From contig NC_060235.2 in assembly GCF_021155775.2 (NCBI RefSeq), forward strand, positions 2,097,501-2,161,500: a stretch of 64,000 nt of DNA. Direction: 5' to 3'. The first letter of the stretch is position 1. Each line of letters starts with the position of its first letter. The notes below the pieces were generated by a model, which saw only the letters and a program-made list of their open reading frames with translations, ran no database searches and was not told the DNA's origin. The position numbers were made by a program, and so were the translations under genes. The DNA is from Neodiprion pinetum. Taxonomy: Eukaryota > Arthropoda > Insecta > Hymenoptera > Diprionidae. Below are positions 24,501-37,523 of this stretch, in pieces.

Positions 24501-27500
24501 TTCAAATCTTGAACATAAAACCAACTTTTAGTTATAGAAACACGAGACCAGTTAAACCTAAGAATGCTTCCGATTTAAGATAATGTTCTTACATGTAGGA
24601 TATATTATTACTCCCCAGTACTATGCCTTGCTTATTAAAATAATTATCATCTTAATAAATAATCAACAAATTATGATACAGATTTGTAAATGTTTACCGA
24701 ATCACATACCTATAACTGTCTCGTTCACGATTAGGACTGTGGCCGCGAGGTGAATTATTATTTCGTCCAGCTAAGCTGCATGCCATAATATCTCTGTGTG
24801 CAATTGTATTGGCTGTCGTGACTGTATTAGTTATAGTAGATACACATGTCGTTGTCGCGGCACTGAGCGGAGTATTACTGTGGTTCATCATGTTGTTTCC
24901 AGAAACTTGTTTGTTTATATTTGTGCAAGGCGAGGCCCTGCTTCCTCTCTATAATAAAAAGAACACAAGACCTTGTAAATTGCTCAGGTAGGAAGACATG
25001 AATTAAAAAATTACTGTGGATCATATGAAGAAAAAAAAAAAAATTAAAACAAAACTCACCACATCTGCTCTCGAAGAAGCTGAATGAGAGGGCGACGGCA
25101 CACTAGGGGGAAGATACGGACTGTGATTCAGAGCGGTATACGGTGTGTATAGCGGAGGATACGATGGCTGTGTTTGGGGATAAGCTGCCATAGGTAACGG
25201 AGGTGGATAGCTCGTGGTTGCTGCCCCGTTTGATGGGGCCGCTGGAGTGACTCCTAGACTAGCCACTGCAGGACTGGTAGTGTGACTGGAGGACACAATT
25301 GGTACGTTCGGTGGATGTAACACTGGTATAGCGGTATGTGGTTGTTGAGGCAAAGATGGAGGCGGAAGGGCTGGAGATGCAGGCCGCTGCTGCGGAGCTA
25401 TTGCACGTGGATTCGCTGCTAGCGGACTGGTCATCTGAAAAAATGACCGGATGAAGACAATTGCTATCTTTTCGGGTTAAATTTAATAGAAGAGATGGGT
25501 AAAATGTCAATGGTAATAGCATCAATTCAATTTTCCATCTCGAAACGAAAATATAACAGTGTGGTATAACGAATGTACTCACGGGCGGCTGGGATATGTG
25601 AGGAGGTAGCGTAGGGCTAGGAGGACTGGGCACCGTAGGTGCTGGTGCAGTGGCAGGCACTGGGGGTGGTATTGGGGCTGGTGCGTCTGTTGCTGGATTT
25701 GAAATTTGTCCACCCGTATCTGGAGGTGTTCCTCCTGCCCCATTTGTCGGAGGCAGTACATGAGGTGAAGAAGATGGCAACTCAACTGAAAATTAACAAT
25801 ACGCTTACTGATCTTTCTCCTTTATGTGATGGCGATATTGCATATGCAATAACTCAAAAATTAAACATGTACATTGTGCACGCAGCTGAAAAAAGTGTGT
25901 TCTATTACTCACATTTACGTGCAAGAGGAGATGGGGTAGAAGATTCAAAGAGTATTGACTCAGCATCTGATCCCTGAAACAAGTATAAATAATGTAATCT
26001 TATAACAGGTGTTACCAGGGTCACTGTCATAAAATCTTCGGAAAGAACAGATTGAACTGTTGATGGTTCTCAATCCATATACACGTATTTAGTATCTAAA
26101 TTTGATTGCAGATTAGTTTAAAACTGGGAAAATTCGATAGTGTATTGTCCACGATAACTCACCTTATCGTCTTCTCCTTCACTATCACACTGTAACAAAT
26201 TAAATAGACGAAACTGTTATAGCATATCAATCCAGCAAGATAAGTAAACGAAATTGTGTTATGTTCAACTAAAAGCATACTCACGATATAGCCTTTACCC
26301 GAACTGCAATGACTGCTAGCCTGGAATTCAAAAATTTGAGGTTGAACATTATTTACAAATAACAATTAATTCTTCCGAAACCGGAATTCCGAAAATAGGT
26401 TCTCATTTTTATTGCGGGTATTGTTATTAAACTTACGTCGCTAAGATGGTCCCTTGAACTGTCAGGGTCTTGGCAATCCCTCGGTATGCTAGGTCCATGC
26501 AACTGCTCAGAGGCTCTACCGCTATCGTCGCTTGTACCTGCATCGAGGCCCTGAAGAACAAAAAATATGAATTAGAACCCAAGTGTTAAAAATCGAAATA
26601 TAAACACTGAGCTACAGGTGCTAAGTTAATTGGACACTGGAAATAAGGAAAATTGTTAATTGACTAATAAATTAATTACCTGGGTAAGTGTAGATGGTGT
26701 CAGAATGGAATTATGGGTATAATGGTTGTGTTTAAAATGATTTTTGATGTGGTGTTCACCACTGTGTCGGTTGTGCTGGCCGGTGTCTACCTTGGGTTTT
26801 TCATCAGCTATCGATAACAGCGTGTGCAGTTTCTTTACATTATTTTTCCCAGCAAGCTTAATTGCACTCTGAAAAGAGAAAAAAAAATCAAAATCAATCG
26901 ATGATCTTTATATTTCTGTGACACATGAGCCTGATAGCCTACCAATGTGGCGTACACTTTTATTACAACCATTTCTGCCGGCAACATTTTACTATTGAAT
27001 AATTTGTACGATAGCAGTCAATGGTTATCACGTTTCATTAATAGCCCCGATTACATTGGTATAATTGATAATAGTATCTCGTACGCTTATAAAAAAGAAA
27101 TTATCAGATCTTATCACGGATCATTATTAAATGCCTAGATTACATCTTTAAATCCATACGGTTGACCGACGTTTTCTGATTAACCATATATAAAGAAGAG
27201 AGATTGTCATACGAGAAATTGATAAAATAACAATTCATCTGCCGACTGGAACAAACACATTAAAAAGTCGTCGGTTGTAGGTGAGGTTTGCAAAAATATT
27301 TTTTTCGTAAATATGCAATATTTTTCCATCACCAACAAAGTGTAAAAAAAAACCTGAAACAATGTAGAATTAGGAAGAACTAAGGAAGGAAGGAAGGAAG
27401 GAAGGAAGGAAGGAAGGGAAAAAAACCCGAAAGTTCATATCCGTGGGGTAAAAACATCTGACGACAGTTTGCCAAGTGTGCGGTATGATTTTCGGTAGCG

Positions 27501-30500
27501 AGTACGTTTTACACGTAAGGTAAAAGTCTCTCGCAGGTGACAGCAGCGAGATATTCGGTATGTATGTACAAGGTGCGATAACGATGCTCTGCGGTGAACG
27601 GGGCTGAAAAAGAACGCAACGAAACGGATGGACGGGAATGGCTGGTTCGTGATGAAGGAAGGTGGGAGGGAGGAGAGTAGAGAGGAAGAAAGCGGCGAGA
27701 AGAGTTGCGACGAGGCGGCGGGGGGGCGGTGGGGAGAGCGAGGGCGAGAGATTGAAAGGGGAGGCACGGATAGACGGTCGAGTGCTACGGGAGAGCGAGA
27801 GAGAGAGAACGTCGTGAGGAAGGGAGAAAGAAAGAAGACATTGACCGAACGAACGGCGGCAGTGCGCCCCGTGGATCGGTGGCCGTCCGTCGAGGCCTTC
27901 GCGGCTTTGGTCGAGAGCTGCTGCTGCTTTGCTGCCGTTGCTGCTAGCGGCTTGTATGTGCTCTCGTCAGCCCAAGAAGGAATACCTACTTATAACGTAA
28001 CGTAGCGGGTACTGTCTCGCGCGTAACGAGGACATACGTGGCTTAAATATGTACGTGCAAACACATTTCGTCGAATTTCTCTACGAGGAGGCGACGGCGT
28101 CTAACCGCGCAATGACAATATATCGCCTGTGGCTAATTTCATTCTTCTTTATTCAACGACTGTGATATTTATCCTTATTTCTTTCGATTGAATAAATAAA
28201 CGAGAGGGAAGAATCTCGAAGTAATCAAAATATTCGTTTCGTTATTTATATCATAGGCTTCTTGACCGACGACGCGAGTCGCTTGGTCTTGATTTTTTAA
28301 ATCCATGAATTATAGACACACATACACACAAAGAATAGAAGAGAGATAGTAGAGAAGATAATTAGTTGCAACAAGGGGTGTGTGCGTTAAAAAGAGTAAG
28401 AGCGTTAGAAAGAGGAGGCAATTATTTTCTACGTACCGCGTTTTGACACGTTCTCTTTTTCTTTCTCTTAGAATTCACTTTACTGTTTTTTTGTTTTTTT
28501 TTTCAAGTTTTTTATTTCCCAGCGTTTTTTGTTTTTCAGAGTAAAATATTTTCAATCGGAGCGTTCTTGGCGGTTTGTACGTCAACAGATGCCGAACGGC
28601 TACCGGACGGTAGACGAAGTAGAATGCTCATTCACCCCGATTTCACCGGGTACAACAATAAGAACTGACTCACTATCATCGAAGAAGGCTTTCATTATAC
28701 GACGACGGTTAGGCGGTCCGCGCGCGCGTGTCTTGCCCGTCTCACGGCTCGGCTCTATACTCTAATTAAGATTCACCCGTTCGTTCGAGGGATTATTTTC
28801 AGATAGAAAACGAGGCTCCGGCGGAATCTCGTTATTTTATTAACTTTTTTTTTCTTTTTTTTTATTTATTTTGCATCACGCTAATCGTCGTATTTACGCC
28901 GTTAACGAAGAGCTGCCGAACGAAATAAAGAGAACACGGGCAAGCAGAGACAAACAGAGAGACAGACAGGCAGCCAGACAAACAGACGGATAGAGACACG
29001 AACGAACGGCCAGAGCCACAGCCAAGTGCGGAGTGTCTCGCTTTTACAACTTGCGCCTTGTGCTCGGCTCGCGGCTCGGCGCTGGACTGTTGCGCTGTTG
29101 CCACATTTCTCCAAGTGTCACGTATGAATGTTGGTACACACAACAGAGATGTAAAGGTCGTTACACAATGGGGGGGAAAACTTGACTTCAGATCCGCGGC
29201 TTCTACCAATCACTGCTTTACAACGTTATGCAATTCTTAATTCAATCAGTTGAAATGAGACCGACAACCGCGCCTCTCTCAAAATGACTCTATGTTATGG
29301 GGGAGAAAAAGTAAAAAACAAAAACAAAGGAAAAAAAAAAAATTTAATCGCGCGGATTGGTTATTGTAGTCGTGACATAATAATTTCCTTGTGAAATACA
29401 CAGTCAGATCTAATCGTGAATTAAAATAAGGTTGAAGCTAGAATCCAAACGTTTTAAACTTTTTGAAAATAGAAAAAATGCAGTTCGGTTTTTATCTTTA
29501 TAATTCTAAAAAAGTATAGGAGATTCGAGATATTTGACAAAATTTTGATTTTGTCACTTCCTTAATTTATGCGAATGAATATTGGAACGTTTGGCGGCTA
29601 ATTCTAACTGCTTGCTTCACAGCCTTGTGAATTAAAGGTAAAAGAATGAACGTGTACGGGAGGTATGTTTAATTCTACAGGTATTGGTTATTTTGTTATT
29701 GGTGATAATGCAAAAGTTTCTCGAAAAGAGAACGAACTCTCTGCAAGAAGTACATACTACATATGTTGATTCAGAAATAATGTTGATTTATCGACAACAA
29801 TTCAAGATGTGACAAAGATATGAAGCAGTTTCAATGGTCATCGATTAGTGGAGAATGGAACAAATAATGGCCAGCCAGTGATTTTATACCAAAAGAGTAT
29901 TTCATTAGTTATTTGTAAATAACATGAGATAAATTTTTTTTTTCGTTAATATGATTGGTATAGCTAAGCAATTCGAATACAAAGGTAAAATTTGATAAAA
30001 TAAATACCTCCCCCAAGTTGAAGAGCGAAGAAGAAAATTGTTTGGAAATAAGCATGGAAAGCTTTTAAGATAGCTCTGCGTGGATTATTTAAAGTCCTCT
30101 ATTTGTCTATGAGGTAGGTAAACACAAATTATTTGCGCAAAGTATACATGATGTGTGTCGTAGGGATTTTACAGGAAATTTACAAATTTGACCAATGATC
30201 CCTGTCGTTTGAATATTAACTTATGTGTTCTCAAGTTATCACAAATTTACTGTCTGGTTGATTAAGAAGGAGAATGATAAATATCCCAAAGTCCTGTGCT
30301 ACTCGTAACTCTGCGTAAGTGTTGATGATCGTCTATCAGCCAATTTGGCCTTAGATCGTCGACGAGACAGGCATGTTGGAAACCATGTCAACTGCATGTT
30401 TCGGTCTACATTGTGTAAGTATATCATTTAATACATTCAGTCTACATCAAGTGTGGTTATCATTTTTTTTTTCCATCTGATTATATCATCGCCATTTATA

Positions 30501-31598
30501 ATCTCACCAATCTGTCAGTCGGAGAACACAAGTAGGTATGATATAGAGACATGGTAGCAATTCCAACAGTAAACAATCAAAAGACATTGTCAGAGAGAAC
30601 AAAAATACCGCTCAATGTTTATTTACCCAATTTTAGATAGCTGAACTCGAATGTAAACCCTCTGCAAATAATAGAACGGTAGTATTATATATTCTCTACG
30701 GTATGTGGCAAAGGATGTGTTACAATATGCAAGATTTCGTTAGGAAAAAAAAAAAATCAACAAAACACGATTTTCCTCCTACAAACTGACAAGACAGGGA
30801 TTCTTTTGTTCATTGGATCGAATCCGGTAGGTAGATGTAGGTATAACCTAGCGCGTACCTAGTGCCAGTTTATCTCGCGAGAGATTTTCACGAAGCGGAG
30901 TAAGGGGAGGGAGGGAGGAAGACAGGGAGGGAGAGCCGCGGAGAGAATGAAAAAGGAAAATAAAGGGAGCCCCTGAGAAACGGCTTTAAATTACGCGAAA
31001 TGCACAAGATCAGCGAACGGACGAAAATATCCCTATATGTTCGATGTGCAAGGCACGAAGAAAGAGACACGGAAGCCTGGTGGGCAAGCTGGAGAGCGTT
31101 CGGGGGGGGGGGGGGGGGGGGGTCGAAAGGGGGAGAAAGAGAGAGAGACTAACTGACAGACGGGGAGGCAGAGAGAATGAGAGAGAGAAGTAGAGTGGAC
31201 AGGGGAATTTGATTTACCTCGAGTTCCTCGTAGGTGCGAAATGCAAGGATGGCAAAACCGTCGACGATGTCCTCCTCGAAGGGGGGCTCCTTGTGATTGA
31301 GGGATGACTTTTTCCGCGGGCGAGGTGGTCGGGGATGTTTTTCACGAGCCCGCACTCTGCCCCGTCCTCGAGCCAGTCCGTGAGGCGGTCCAGGTTCGTC
31401 CTCGCCGCTGTGACTGTCGTCTCCCGTGGTACGAGGATCGCTCGGATCACCCCCGAGTCCCAATCCTGCTAAACCCTGCTGCTGTTGCTGCTGCTGTTGC
31501 TTGGCGTTCGCGATACTCTCCCTTTGGGCCAGCATCCGTTGCGCTCGCTCCCTGCGCCGATTTCGTTGATTTCTTTGCTTAACTTCGATCTCCATCAT
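21575..31598 (-). CDS. tay: AUTS2/fibrosin homologue, tay bridge, 1231 aa
   Basis: Sixteen minus-strand exons: 31598-31218, 26868-26680, 26550-26437, 26320-26285, 26189-26163, 25973-25919, 25785-25583, 25434-25060, 24948-24710, 24345-24232, 24124-23904, 23795-23593, 23494-23330, 23146-22870, 22765-22621 and 22526-21575. They sum to 3696 nt in phase. The N-terminus is basic with eight glutamines (34-41) and the AUTS2-like motif EEDIVDGFAILAFRTYEEL. Proline/serine-rich disorder follows. The conserved core has MLRRELDSRFLASQ, LGPPPYLRTEMHHHQHQHTH (about 655-700) and KWNAMHVRIAWEIYHHQQK (about 778), then PWRGLQRTNPGYPP. The last exon encodes a long ER/RE charged helix, a histidine-rich part and DPFRDPYRYDPLQQLRYNP. 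AUTS2 proteins act in the nucleus with noncanonical Polycomb complexes and P300; fly tay affects locomotion and brain structure. Residue-level similarity to AUTS2 is clear from memory. Confidence 0.93.
27382..27418. repeat. (AAGG)9 microsatellite
   Basis: Nine nearly perfect AAGG units lie in intron 1 of the tay homologue. In the transcript the tract reads CCTT. Confidence 0.9.
31102..31122. repeat. Run of 21 consecutive G
   Basis: An uninterrupted G21 on the plus strand, about 100 bases inside intron 1 of tay from its first donor; the transcript reads C21. The exact length may be uncertain because of sequencing error. Confidence 0.9.
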
Positions 31599-32467
31599 TT
31601 ACTTCTGCTTCGTTTATTCGCAATCGTCGTCGTCGTCGCACACGCACGCACGTCGTCGTCGTCGTCGTCTCTTCCTCGCACACACATATCACACGTTCAT
31701 TCGCATTCTCGCGGTCCGACCACCAAGAAAATACATCGAGAGGTAGGGAGGGAGGGAGGGAGGGAGGGAGGGCGAGAAAGAGAGGAAAGAGAAGGCAGCG
31801 GCAGGGGTCGGGGGTTAGGGCCGAGGGAGTAATGGGTGGTGGGGTGGGAAAGGAGACAGAAGATGATCGGGGGGGAACAACTAATCTTCCCTTGGTGTTA
31901 TGCACTCGCGCGCATTGATCCGCACCCGTTTGTGTCCGCAACACCGCACCACTCGGACTTGTAAAAACCTCCTATAATTTACTTCATTATTATGTCAAAC
32001 CGTAGGATTGCTATAGACCGTCGTTCCAGATGCACCTGAGGAAACACTGATTGTTTGGAATGGCGGATTGAATATACACACACCGTTGCCGCATTGTAGT
32101 GTAAAATGGCCGCGACTTGCCAGCATTTCGCTCGTCGTGTCACATTATACCACCTGACGTATATCACAATATATCATTTATCTTACTTATAAAGTACTAA
32201 TGGCTCAAACCGTACATCCAACTTCCCATCGGTACACAATATTCGATCGTTGCACCACGCATTCTGTCACTAGTCGATATAAAGAGCAGGAACATGGCGT
32301 GCAGAAGACGTGCCGAATGTCGTGGATTTCGATTAACCTCCGTCTAGTTACTTCCCTAGGTATGTACGTGCGTACCACCCTGTGCCACTGTGGCCAACCG
32401 AGTGAACGTCACTAACCCAGTTCACAAAATGAACACCAGACAGCGCTGCTACCGGGTCGTTGTCATT
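31599..32467. promoter_or_regulatory. tay: 5' UTR and promoter region of the tay/AUTS2 homologue
   Basis: Directly above the start codon (31598) lie CGT-repeat clusters (31626-31670) and a (GGGA)n tract at 31745-31773, both typical of GC-rich metazoan 5' UTRs and promoters. From 31900 the sequence becomes balanced and then AT-rich. No coding exon is seen. The exact start of transcription cannot be placed. Confidence 0.45.
31745..31773. repeat. (AGGG)7 tract, quadruplex-prone
   Basis: Seven AGGG units in tandem, with G-runs suited to forming a G-quadruplex on the plus strand, about 150 bases upstream of the tay start codon. Confidence 0.8.
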
Positions 32468-32775
32468 GACTTATAGATAGACTGCGCGGTTTGCACACCG
32501 AGCTGAAGCCGTGATTAAAAAGAGAGAGCAACAGCTGGAACCGGATCTCTCACTTTAATCGGTAACTTGGCGTGAGAAACAAATAGAGTCATACTGAGTC
32601 GTACAAGTATACCTCCTCGCTTGGTTTATCGCTTTCCCCGTCTAGCGGCTGCTCCCCACTCTTTCGATCGTACGACAAGGAGGTCCGGTTTCAGTTATGC
32701 TCTCTCTATCTAATTATGCCTAATTACGACTTCAGCTCGGTGCACAGACCGCGCAGTCTATCGCTATTATAAGTC
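32468..32775. repeat. Imperfect foldback element, about 308 bp
   Basis: The left arm (32468-32547) and right arm (32682-32775) are reverse complements with small indels. Matching blocks are GACTTATA, ATAGACTGCGCGGT, GCACCGAGCTGAAG, AGAGAGAGCA and AACCGGA-type ends. The centre (32548-32681) does not pair clearly. No coding frame and no convincing target duplication were found, so it is either a decayed foldback MITE or a structured noncoding element. Confidence 0.7.
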
Positions 32776-35700
32776 TATGCTCGTCGCATATTTCACGCTC
32801 TATTTTTCGCGGTCAATGAGGCGCGATTTGATTCAAACTTTGATTTAGAGTTTTTTTTTGCCTATCTCGCGAATCACTGGAAACTGGCCTTAGTGCATAT
32901 GGCTGTATACCCTTCGTATCCCGCAAACGTTGATTGTGAACATAAATGGATTTAGACGCATAGTATGTTTCGAAATTATTGAAATTATGTGAATTTTTAC
33001 ACAATAATTATTCAATTGCACAGAACTCGTCCTATTAAATCGTACACGTATACTTTCAACTGAAAATAAATATGTTTCTGTATTGCAATCAATATAATCT
33101 TTGACATTGTTATTAGCAAATGATTAGACCACTTGAAGAAAGCTCTTTCAGATCATTCGCTGACGCGCCATATTCGTGTAGGTCGCCTCTCGCTGCTTAA
33201 ACCGACACAGCATAAGTACTAAATAAATTATCAGTAGTTTCAAGGCTGTAGTTATGTTGTATACGTATAGCTGCAGGCTTTCGTCGTCACAGTTTTCTCC
33301 GATCGAGTCGGATTTGGCAAGGTCCAGATATCTCCCAGCATCCGACAGGTCCGTCGCGGCAGCGTATTCTGCACGACCACATCTCCAATCAGGAATTTTA
33401 CGCGCGGTTCCACGGTGCGATATCATTATGCGTGTATACACGTATATCCACTTATGCACGCACACCTTTTGTGTACATTTTTGCATACGTAGATTGCGTA
33501 CGTTCGTATAGAAAGAAACACGCAGGCGGTTATACGGGTCCATAAATATCCTACTATCTCGTTGTATTTAGCCAGACCGGACCGTCTTTGGAGATCTGCA
33601 CACTTCTGGGACCATATAGGTGAGCTTGTCTCAACCCGCGTGGGTCGCACCGACTGGCCTACCTACGCTTACACTACGCGATTCGTGTTGGAAAAATAAG
33701 GCAGCGAGTCCACAACCGAAGTATCCTACTTTCAGTCGTAATGTTTTTTCTTTTCCAGATCACGACAAATTTTTATACAGCGTAGAACAAATGGTTTCGA
33801 AATTTTGCGGAAGTATCAAAACATAACGCACGTCACTGTATTGTAATTATATAGGTATGTGTATACCCATGATACAAGTGGCGGAGACGAAACAATTAAC
33901 GAGTTGCCAACGCATATTATGCCTGTCTTGTACAGCTGACGTAGGCACTACAGGTATACTACAATTGTACAAGTTTTGTACGTACAAGGTACGTACATAC
34001 ACAACCGTAGTTCTATAAATGTGTATAATAAAACACGGCCGAGTCTCGCGACGCAGAATATATCCTCAGATCTCAAGGTACATTCCTGACCTCTTGACCC
34101 ATTTTGCCTCCTCGTCATCGGTGCCACAGCTCGAGCATAAGATACGCGGGCCTCGACTCTTGACTCTCAACTCTCAACTTTTAATTCCGTACTGTTGAAT
34201 CCGAGCGAAACTTGGTACCGTATTACGCACACGTATCCATAGGCATAGGTGGATATATAGACGGCCTTTACCGACCCCGATGTATCCGCAATATTCGGAC
34301 TTGTCGCCGTTTGATACGGAGGCTCAGGCTGCAGCAGCTAGTATAACTGACATGAGTTTACCTGTGTACCCGAACGCTGACCACCACCACGCGACCGCCA
34401 TCCGCGAGCACCGTTGTCGACGAGGCTCGATCTCAAATCTCCGAGTCAGTAGTTCCCAGTGTCACATCCGAGTCGCACATGCCTCATGCCTTATGCACTG
34501 TTCACTGTTTTTTATACGCTGCAGGTGCGCGCCAAGTCATTCTTAACGCCTGCGGTTTCATTCAAATTGTTCGAATAGGCCGACCTGCGCGGTAGATCGT
34601 CGTTTCTGCAGCGCTTCGTAGTTCGCGGTCAAAGTATCCCAGTGGCAGTTTATACCGCACGACACGCAGCCGATTCGAAGGTGTTTTCGATGTCGCGGTG
34701 AGATTTTCGCCCTGATTGAATATTATCCAACGTTCAATGGAAATATCCGCGGTGCAGTGCAGTTTCGACAAATTTCTCCCGTAAAAACGTCGTCTCGCAA
34801 CTTTTTTTCTTCGCACCTTATTAGCTCACCTACTTTATACGAGAATCGTATTCAAGATGACTAATCAGATGCCAGCATCGACGACGTTATTATAATACTT
34901 ATCATATTCGGAGAAAGAAAAGGGGAAAGAGATTGGACCGGCAACTGAATTCGTTAAAATCTCGCACAGAAATCACCCGTGAGTTTTGTATTTTTTTTAA
35001 ACTGCATCGATAAATACGCATGGATTTTTCAATCATTATACTCGTATTTTTCAGCGTACTTATATATACAATATAATACTTGTTTTTCATTTCCTTCATA
35101 GACACACGCGAATAGTTTAAATTGCATTCGGCAGACGGTACCGCGAACCAGTAATATTATATAACGGATCGCGAGTGCGACGAGAACGTGGGAAGTGGCA
35201 GGCTAAGAATTTGCACAGTGCATATTATAATGCGGTGTACACATGTCACAGGTATTATGCATACATAAGGTGTAAGCTCAGCTGTGTTCGCGGTGTCAAT
35301 TTTCGCCCGCAGAACCAAGGAATGAAATTTTGCAAGCGTGCACGCCCGCGTATTTCTAGGTGTACAGGCATAATCATATCCTATACATTGTATCGAAATG
35401 GGTTAATTCCCGTATTTGATTTTCACAAGTTTTGCCTTTTCTCCCTTTCGGCAAGTGTAAAAACTTTACATCAATCATTCTGATTTTCACACATGCGCAC
35501 AATTCGCACCGCGCTTATATATCAGCCGTATTATTTGCCCGCGGAAAATATGCGACGAACGTCAAATAATCGTGCCGCTCCCACCGATTTTCATTCAAAA
35601 TGGTCACACAGCCTTGGTGAACAAGCGTCACGTAGTATCCTCGTATAGCCACCCACGATTGCGTCGATAAGTCGCGTGTCATTAAGCGTTCAAGTCTCCC

Positions 35701-36675
35701 ATTCTAATAAAAACAATAAGGTAATTAACCAGAATTTCATTTTAAATTTTTTCATAACGTCATGTGTAGAAATTAAATGAGAACCAAGAAGAAAAAAAAA
35801 AAAAATGTCACTAAATCGGCAAGATTCAAATATACATTTATATATACCTATACATAATAATATAGTATATTCTTTGATGCAAGACAAGAATGACATTACA
35901 TTATATTCCTGTCCAAATAGAATCCCACATAGTCAATTATGCAGCATCAGAACCCTCGCGGAGGTCAACAACAAATTTGTCACCTGCATGCCTATACATA
36001 GGAGGTCTAGCTTTTCCTCTGACAGACTTACGCAAATATTGCGTCTGCGCGCATATAGATTAAATAGATATATACCTACCTATACACGTGGATACGTGTA
36101 CATATATGAAGGCACACGCACGGGGATTCGTATACGCGCGTTTGCATTGGTAACACACTTGTAGAGTCGTGCACGCCCGTTTTAGCGATCACCATCCTCG
36201 CGTCATCATACCTATACACCGATGTTTTCAAAGCTTATATATACGTATGTATGTATATACCTATATCTTACACATATACACTCTCGTAGCTCGTCCTTCG
36301 ACTTCCGCGTGAGGATCCCCGCAATAGCGCGTAATGACGCGAATAAGTAAAGATCGTACGCCTATAAAATATTAATTTACAAATCATGTACCTCTGCAGA
36401 TATTTTATGTTATAGGAATGTATCATACGCGTAGCTGTGGCTATCGTAAAGACCGTGCGTTACTTGGCAATGCCAGACATACATTGGATTCGAATTTTCT
36501 GACACATCGCACAAACTGTACTATAATAACACCCAGTTTATCTTATCGTTCTGAGTTATTTTTTCCCCTCTTCTTCCGTATACGTGTATTTAGATAAAAA
36601 ATTTCTTCCGTGTAGGCGGACTAACATGTTATAGCGTACGTAACTTCTATCCATATTTGATTATACAGATATAGG

Positions 36676-36715
<40 letters not shown>

Positions 36716-37523
36716 TATATATTATACATGGGTATACGCGCATCATTGTAATGGTAAAAACTAGTTTTATAATCGTAATGAAATTGTTTTGTATTATAGG
36801 CACGGGCTTTGCAGCTCGCAGATCTACAGTATCAAATGCTATGGAGGTGATTTCAACGCGGCGATACGAAGCCCGGCCCGCAGCCGCGGCGTCAGTCACT
36901 GCAAACGTGAGTTTTCTCGTATCGATGATCATCTTGCCAAAATTCTATACTCTGCAATCACGGCGGAAAAAAATCACAATACATTCGTGATAGTCGTAAC
37001 GATATATCTGCGTGTTTAAAACTACGAAAAGATCGCATCGATAGGTACGAGGATCGAGATGCGTCACGTCTTGCATGCAGATTGCAGCGCAGATTGAATG
37101 ACATTTCTTCTTTTAAAGTTTATGAACAAATTCTAATATATCTGGAAAATTCTTATAGAGAATAAATTATGCGACTCGCGTCAAAATATATTACATTCAC
37201 AACAGGTGTGGAGATATATATGTCTAAAACCAACTTTTCTACACGGATATACGGACTCTTGGGACATTCATCGACGATGATGTCACTCTGAATATTATGT
37301 CTGGTTATAGGTGAAACGTTTAAGAGTTAGATCATCTACGAAAGACTGCAGGCTATATGTGATCAGAATTAAAGTTGAAAAATACCTACAAATTTCACGC
37401 GCGTCTCAGATTTTCTGTATATTGTTCGTAAGAAGTATTAAAAAAAAAAAAAAAATAACCGTAATTATTCTCTTTCTGAATTACATGATCGTACAAGATT
37501 TTTTTTTTTTTTGCAGATCGATC
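32776..37523. other. Gene-poor stretch upstream of the 886-aa gene
   Basis: No exon could be supported. The region is rich in short repeats such as TATATAC/GTATAC words and contains an (AC)15 microsatellite (36681-36710). It could hold noncoding first exons or enhancers of the downstream plus-strand gene. An ATG-led open frame at 34280-34546 is mentioned in the findings and is not called as a gene. Confidence 0.45.
36681..36710. repeat. (AC)15 microsatellite
   Basis: Fifteen uninterrupted AC units, flanked by TATAT. Confidence 0.95.

Larger units (their letters stand above)
26869..31217 (-). other. Intron 1 of the tay/AUTS2 homologue (4.3 kb)
   Basis: No coding exon is seen. Contents include an (AAGG)9 tract at 27382-27418, a GA-rich and GC-rich block at 27640-28000 that could be a CpG-rich regulatory element, GACA-like repeats near 28955-28990 and a run of 21 G at 31102-31122. 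A frame at 27628-28005 is low-complexity and not protein-like. Confidence 0.6.

Noticed and set aside
27628..28005. 125-residue Glu/Arg/Gly frame inside tay intron 1
   Set aside because: Low-complexity purine-rich DNA, no splice context and no similarity.
31485..31944. Frames on both strands over the tay first exon and 5' UTR
   Set aside because: They follow trinucleotide and GGGA repeats, not protein-like sequence.
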